Source: JAVWHX01 sp036639875 (GTDB lineage Bacteria > Bacillota_I > Bacilli_A > Erysipelotrichales > Coprobacillaceae). Taken from it: a stretch of 7,805 bases of DNA. The translations under genes and the position numbers were made by a program. The notes beneath the pieces were generated by a model that was not told the DNA's origin, ran no database searches, and was given only the letters and a program-made list of their open reading frames with translations. How positions within the stretch are numbered: the stretch's first letter is position 1; each line of letters opens with the position of its first letter. Shown piece after piece: positions 5,939 to 7,805 of the stretch. Location of the stretch: the NCBI GenBank assembly GCA_036639875.1, contig JAVWHX010000084.1:1-7805 (forward strand). The letters run 5' to 3'.

Positions 5939-6009
5939 GGAAAAACCAGAAGTGACCGCTTCTGGTTTTTCTTGTGATCACGATGATCTATGACATTATC
6001 CATTGTCAC
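5939..6009 (-). ncRNA. Predicted antisense antitoxin RNA, copy 2
   Basis: A predicted RNA of about 68 nt from near 6007-6009 to the shared hairpin. It complements a repeat of the toxin 2 start region: 5974-5993 aligns with 5817-5837 (18 matches, 2 mismatches, 1 gap) and 5995-6003 matches 5844-5852 at 9 of 9. The 5' hairpin stem, TGACA (5991-5995)/TGTCA (6004-6008), is the same as in copy 1 but the loop is different. Its recognition sequence therefore fits toxin 2 better than toxin 1. Confidence 0.75.
5940..5971 (+). terminator. Bidirectional terminator, copy 2
   Basis: A 13-bp stem: 5940-5952 pairs with 5959-5971 around the loop TGACCG, with T5 on both strands. Compared with copy 1, one C-G pair (5606/5627) is replaced by an A-T pair (5945/5966), a compensatory change that keeps the helix. 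It is probably also the first strong terminator that minus-strand transcripts leaving the phospho-glucosidase gene meet. Confidence 0.9.
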
Positions 6010-6013
6010 AAAT

Positions 6014-6042
6014 ATTTTAGCATATGACTTATGACATTACAA
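6014..6042 (-). promoter_or_regulatory. Antisense RNA promoter, copy 2
   Basis: On the minus strand, TTGTAA (6037-6042), a 17-nt spacer and TAAAAT (6014-6019), with an extended TG before the -10. It matches the copy 1 promoter in spacing and position. Confidence 0.8.
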
Positions 6043-6111
6043 GTATAATCATTTTTTACTATTCTATTACTTTTAATATCTAAATAATTTTGGGAGGACT
6101 ATTTAAATATA

Positions 6112-7443
6112 TTATTTATAGAACATTGGATTCCAATATTCTTTATTTAATTCTAAGAAATCTTCAAATAATTCTTTACCTTTACGATATGAAGGTATGG
6201 TTTTATTAAGTAGAATAGCTTGCAATGCTTTTTCTTTTGACCCTTCTAAACATGCCTCTACAGCAAGTTTCTCATAACCTTTTTGTGCTTCCATTAATGA
6301 TTTATGGAATTGAGGAATATAACCAACAGCTACTGGTTCAATACCAGACGCACCAACATAACATGGTACTTCTACAACTGCATCATGATTAAAGTTTCCA
6401 ATTGCACCATTATTCATAACATTCACAATAAATCTTTCTTTCTTATCATTAATAATAGAACTTGCTAAATTAACAATATAGTTACCATGAACCCCAGCAA
6501 CTAAATAAGAATCTTTAGCACTCTTATTCGCAATAACTCTTCTACATTCTTCATATACTGTTATCTCTCTACCAGCTAACACTGAATCCGCTCTTGTAAA
6601 TTCATGATCAAACTGTTCTAACATTTCATCATGAAAATAATAGTATTGTAAATAGCATAATGGTAAGAAATCTGGATATGCTTTAAACCCTTTTATAACA
6701 TTATTAAATGTCTTAAACCAATAATCATCTAGTTTTCCTTCATCTTGAACAGCATTGAATCCAGTCATTTTACCTGAGATAACATCTTCTCTTAATTGAG
6801 GCAATAAGTCCTTACCCTCTTTATTATAAACATTTGTAAACCAACCAAAATGATTAAGTCCAAAATATTTAAACGTTAATTCTTTTTCATCATAACCAAA
6901 GTATTCAGCAACTTGTTCTTGTTGTGATATAGGCATATCGCAAATACACAACATCTTTGCTTGAGGATAAGTTCTGTATACTGCTTCTGATACCATTGCT
7001 TCAGGATTTGAGTAATTGAGTAGCCATGCATTCGGGCATACCTCTAAAGCCGTTTTTACTATTTCTAAGATAGCTGGGATTGTTCTTAATGCAAATGCAA
7101 ATCCTCCTAGCCCACATGTTTCTTGACCAATAACTCCATGTTTATAACATGTATGTTCATCAATTGCTCTTTGTTCATTTCTACCTGGTCTAATTTGAAT
7201 AAAAACATAATCAGCATCAACCAAAGCCTCTTTTAAATCAGTAGTCCAGCTTGTCTTAATATCTGCTCTTCTTTCAGACATATATATCTTACTAAATTCA
7301 CCCATATGATAAACTCTATCATAGTCTATATCATGTAAAACTAATTCGGTTAACTTGATTTCATCAGCTTTTTCTACTAGTGATCCAATAATCCCTGGAG
7401 TATGTGTTGATCCAGCTCCAATAATAACAAATTTATTTCCCAT
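6112..7443 (-). CDS. glvA: 6-phospho-alpha-glucosidase, glycoside hydrolase family 4
   Basis: A complete 443-residue family-4 glycosidase, close to the 441 residues of Bacillus GlvA/MalA. It hydrolyses 6-phosphorylated alpha-glucosides such as maltose-6-phosphate, using NAD+ and a divalent metal (usually Mn2+). The NAD-binding motif GAGSTHTPG is at residues 9-17. The metal and catalytic signature CDMP (168-171) is the variant diagnostic for phospho-alpha-glucosidases, as opposed to CNVP in the phospho-beta type. A metal-binding His follows at H198 in GLNHFGW. The start chosen is ATG at 7441-7443, with an AGGAG site 7 nt upstream; an in-frame ATG at 7461 would place that site inside the gene. 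It begins 10 nt after the EIIB stop, so one operon. No GC-rich terminator follows, only an AT-only inverted repeat (6081-6088/6111-6118). Confidence 0.95.
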   Translation of the reverse strand: MGNKFVIIGAGSTHTPGIIGSLVEKADEIKLTELVLHDIDYDRVYHMGEFSKIYMSERRADIKTSWTTDLKEALVDADYVFIQIRPGRNEQRAIDEHTCYKHGVIGQETCGLGGFAFALRTIPAILEIVKTALEVCPNAWLLNYSNPEAMVSEAVYRTYPQAKMLCICDMPISQQEQVAEYFGYDEKELTFKYFGLNHFGWFTNVYNKEGKDLLPQLREDVISGKMTGFNAVQDEGKLDDYWFKTFNNVIKGFKAYPDFLPLCYLQYYYFHDEMLEQFDHEFTRADSVLAGREITVYEECRRVIANKSAKDSYLVAGVHGNYIVNLASSIINDKKERFIVNVMNNGAIGNFNHDAVVEVPCYVGASGIEPVAVGYIPQFHKSLMEAQKGYEKLAVEACLEGSKEKALQAILLNKTIPSYRKGKELFEDFLELNKEYWNPMFYK

Positions 7444-7453
7444 ATTTTTTCTC

Positions 7454-7805
7454 CTAATCATCTAACATTGCTTTAAATTCTTTAGCAACCTTATTTACTT
7501 CTGTACCAATAATAATTTGAATAGATGTATCACTAAATCTTACAACACCTTTAGCTCCAGTTTTCTTAATATTTTCTTCATTAACTAAAGATCCATCTTT
7601 TAACTCTAAACGTAATCTAGTTACACAGTTTTCTACATCTTCAATATTTTCTTTTCCACCAACATTTTGTAAAATCTTTTTAGCCATATATTGATAGTTA
7701 TTATGTTCTAATTTTATATTCATTTCATCACTAGATACTTCATTTACATCAATTTCAATTTCTTCTTCTCTACCTGGTGTTTTCAAATCAAACTTTTCAA
7801 TCATT
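7454..7805 (-). CDS. PTS alpha-glucoside permease EIICB, C-terminal part (partial)
   Basis: The 3' end of a larger gene that runs off the right edge. The visible residues open with the typical end of a glucose-superfamily EIIC domain (IEKF-x-LKTPGRE). A short acidic linker follows (to about residue 33), then a complete EIIB domain with the phosphorylated cysteine in ENCVTRLRL (visible residue 60), and the protein ends LDD. EIIB takes phosphate from EIIA and passes it to the sugar as EIIC carries it in. The first visible Met is not a start: its position inside the EIIC end makes this a truncation by the window. Beside a phospho-alpha-glucosidase it is most like the MalP/GlvC/MalB maltose-type permeases. 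The membrane part is not visible, so the sugar is inferred from the neighbour. Confidence 0.92.
   Translation of the reverse strand, partial: MIEKFDLKTPGREEEIEIDVNEVSSDEMNIKLEHNNYQYMAKKILQNVGGKENIEDVENCVTRLRLELKDGSLVNEENIKKTGAKGVVRFSDTSIQIIIGTEVNKVAKEFKAMLDD

Larger units (their letters stand above)
5733..6058 (+). repeat. Tandem toxin-antitoxin unit, copy 2
   Basis: Second unit, 335-339 bp after copy 1 and with all the same elements. It is almost identical in promoter, leader and the peptide's C-terminal codons, and diverged in the antisense contact segments. No flanking integrase, transposase or target-site duplication is seen, so it looks like local duplication rather than a recent mobile insertion. 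Confidence 0.9.

Noticed and set aside
5399..6058. The tandem repeats as a CRISPR array or insertion sequence
   Set aside because: There are only two units of about 335 bp with internal genes, no short regular repeats, no transposase and no flanking target duplications.
6091..6098. A Shine-Dalgarno-like GGGAGGA on the plus strand at 6092-6098
   Set aside because: No ATG, GTG or TTG follows at a suitable distance, and no promoter precedes it. Probably chance.
7444..7461. An upstream in-frame ATG for the phospho-glucosidase at 7459-7461
   Set aside because: It overlaps the EIIB stop region and would put the AGGAG ribosome site within the coding sequence. ATG at 7441-7443 gives the family's normal N-terminus.

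Overview
The window is AT-rich, uses the standard code (TGA stops, TGG for Trp) and is packed with short-spaced, strongly Shine-Dalgarno-led genes. Together with a PTS sugar operon and an anaerobic-type glycerol operon, this suggests a fermentative, low-GC Gram-positive gut bacterium, perhaps Erysipelotrichia-like. The lineage is inferred; no marker gene is present.

Layout, right to left. At 7805-6112 on the minus strand lie the 3' end of a maltose/alpha-glucoside-type PTS permease (EIIC tail plus complete EIIB domain) and a family-4 6-phospho-alpha-glucosidase, which together import and split phosphorylated alpha-glucosides. At 5298-10, also on the minus strand, is a tightly coupled five-gene operon: glycerol kinase, a GlpA-like flavoprotein with a C-terminal [2Fe-2S] domain, a second FAD/NAD-type flavoprotein, a small Cys-rich DUF1667 protein, and a YdjC/ChbG-fold deacetylase. 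The first four fit a glycerol to glycerol-3-phosphate to dihydroxyacetone-phosphate route with a soluble electron-transfer module. The deacetylase is an unexpected passenger.

Between the operons (about 5399-6058) lies the most interesting part: two tandem units of about 335 bp, each reading oppositely to the metabolic genes. Each has an extended -10 promoter, a leader hairpin that can mask the ribosome binding site, a 32-residue one-helix membrane peptide, and a strong 13-bp hairpin terminator. A convergent minus-strand promoter then drives a predicted antisense RNA of about 68 nt ending at the same hairpin. Each antisense RNA carries a complement of its own toxin's start region. This is the architecture of the Fst/par type I toxin-antitoxin family. 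The promoters and leaders of the two copies are almost identical, while the antisense contact segments have diverged in step with their own toxin, so the two units look like mutually insulated toxin-antitoxin pairs.

No tRNA, rRNA, CRISPR array or transposase was seen.
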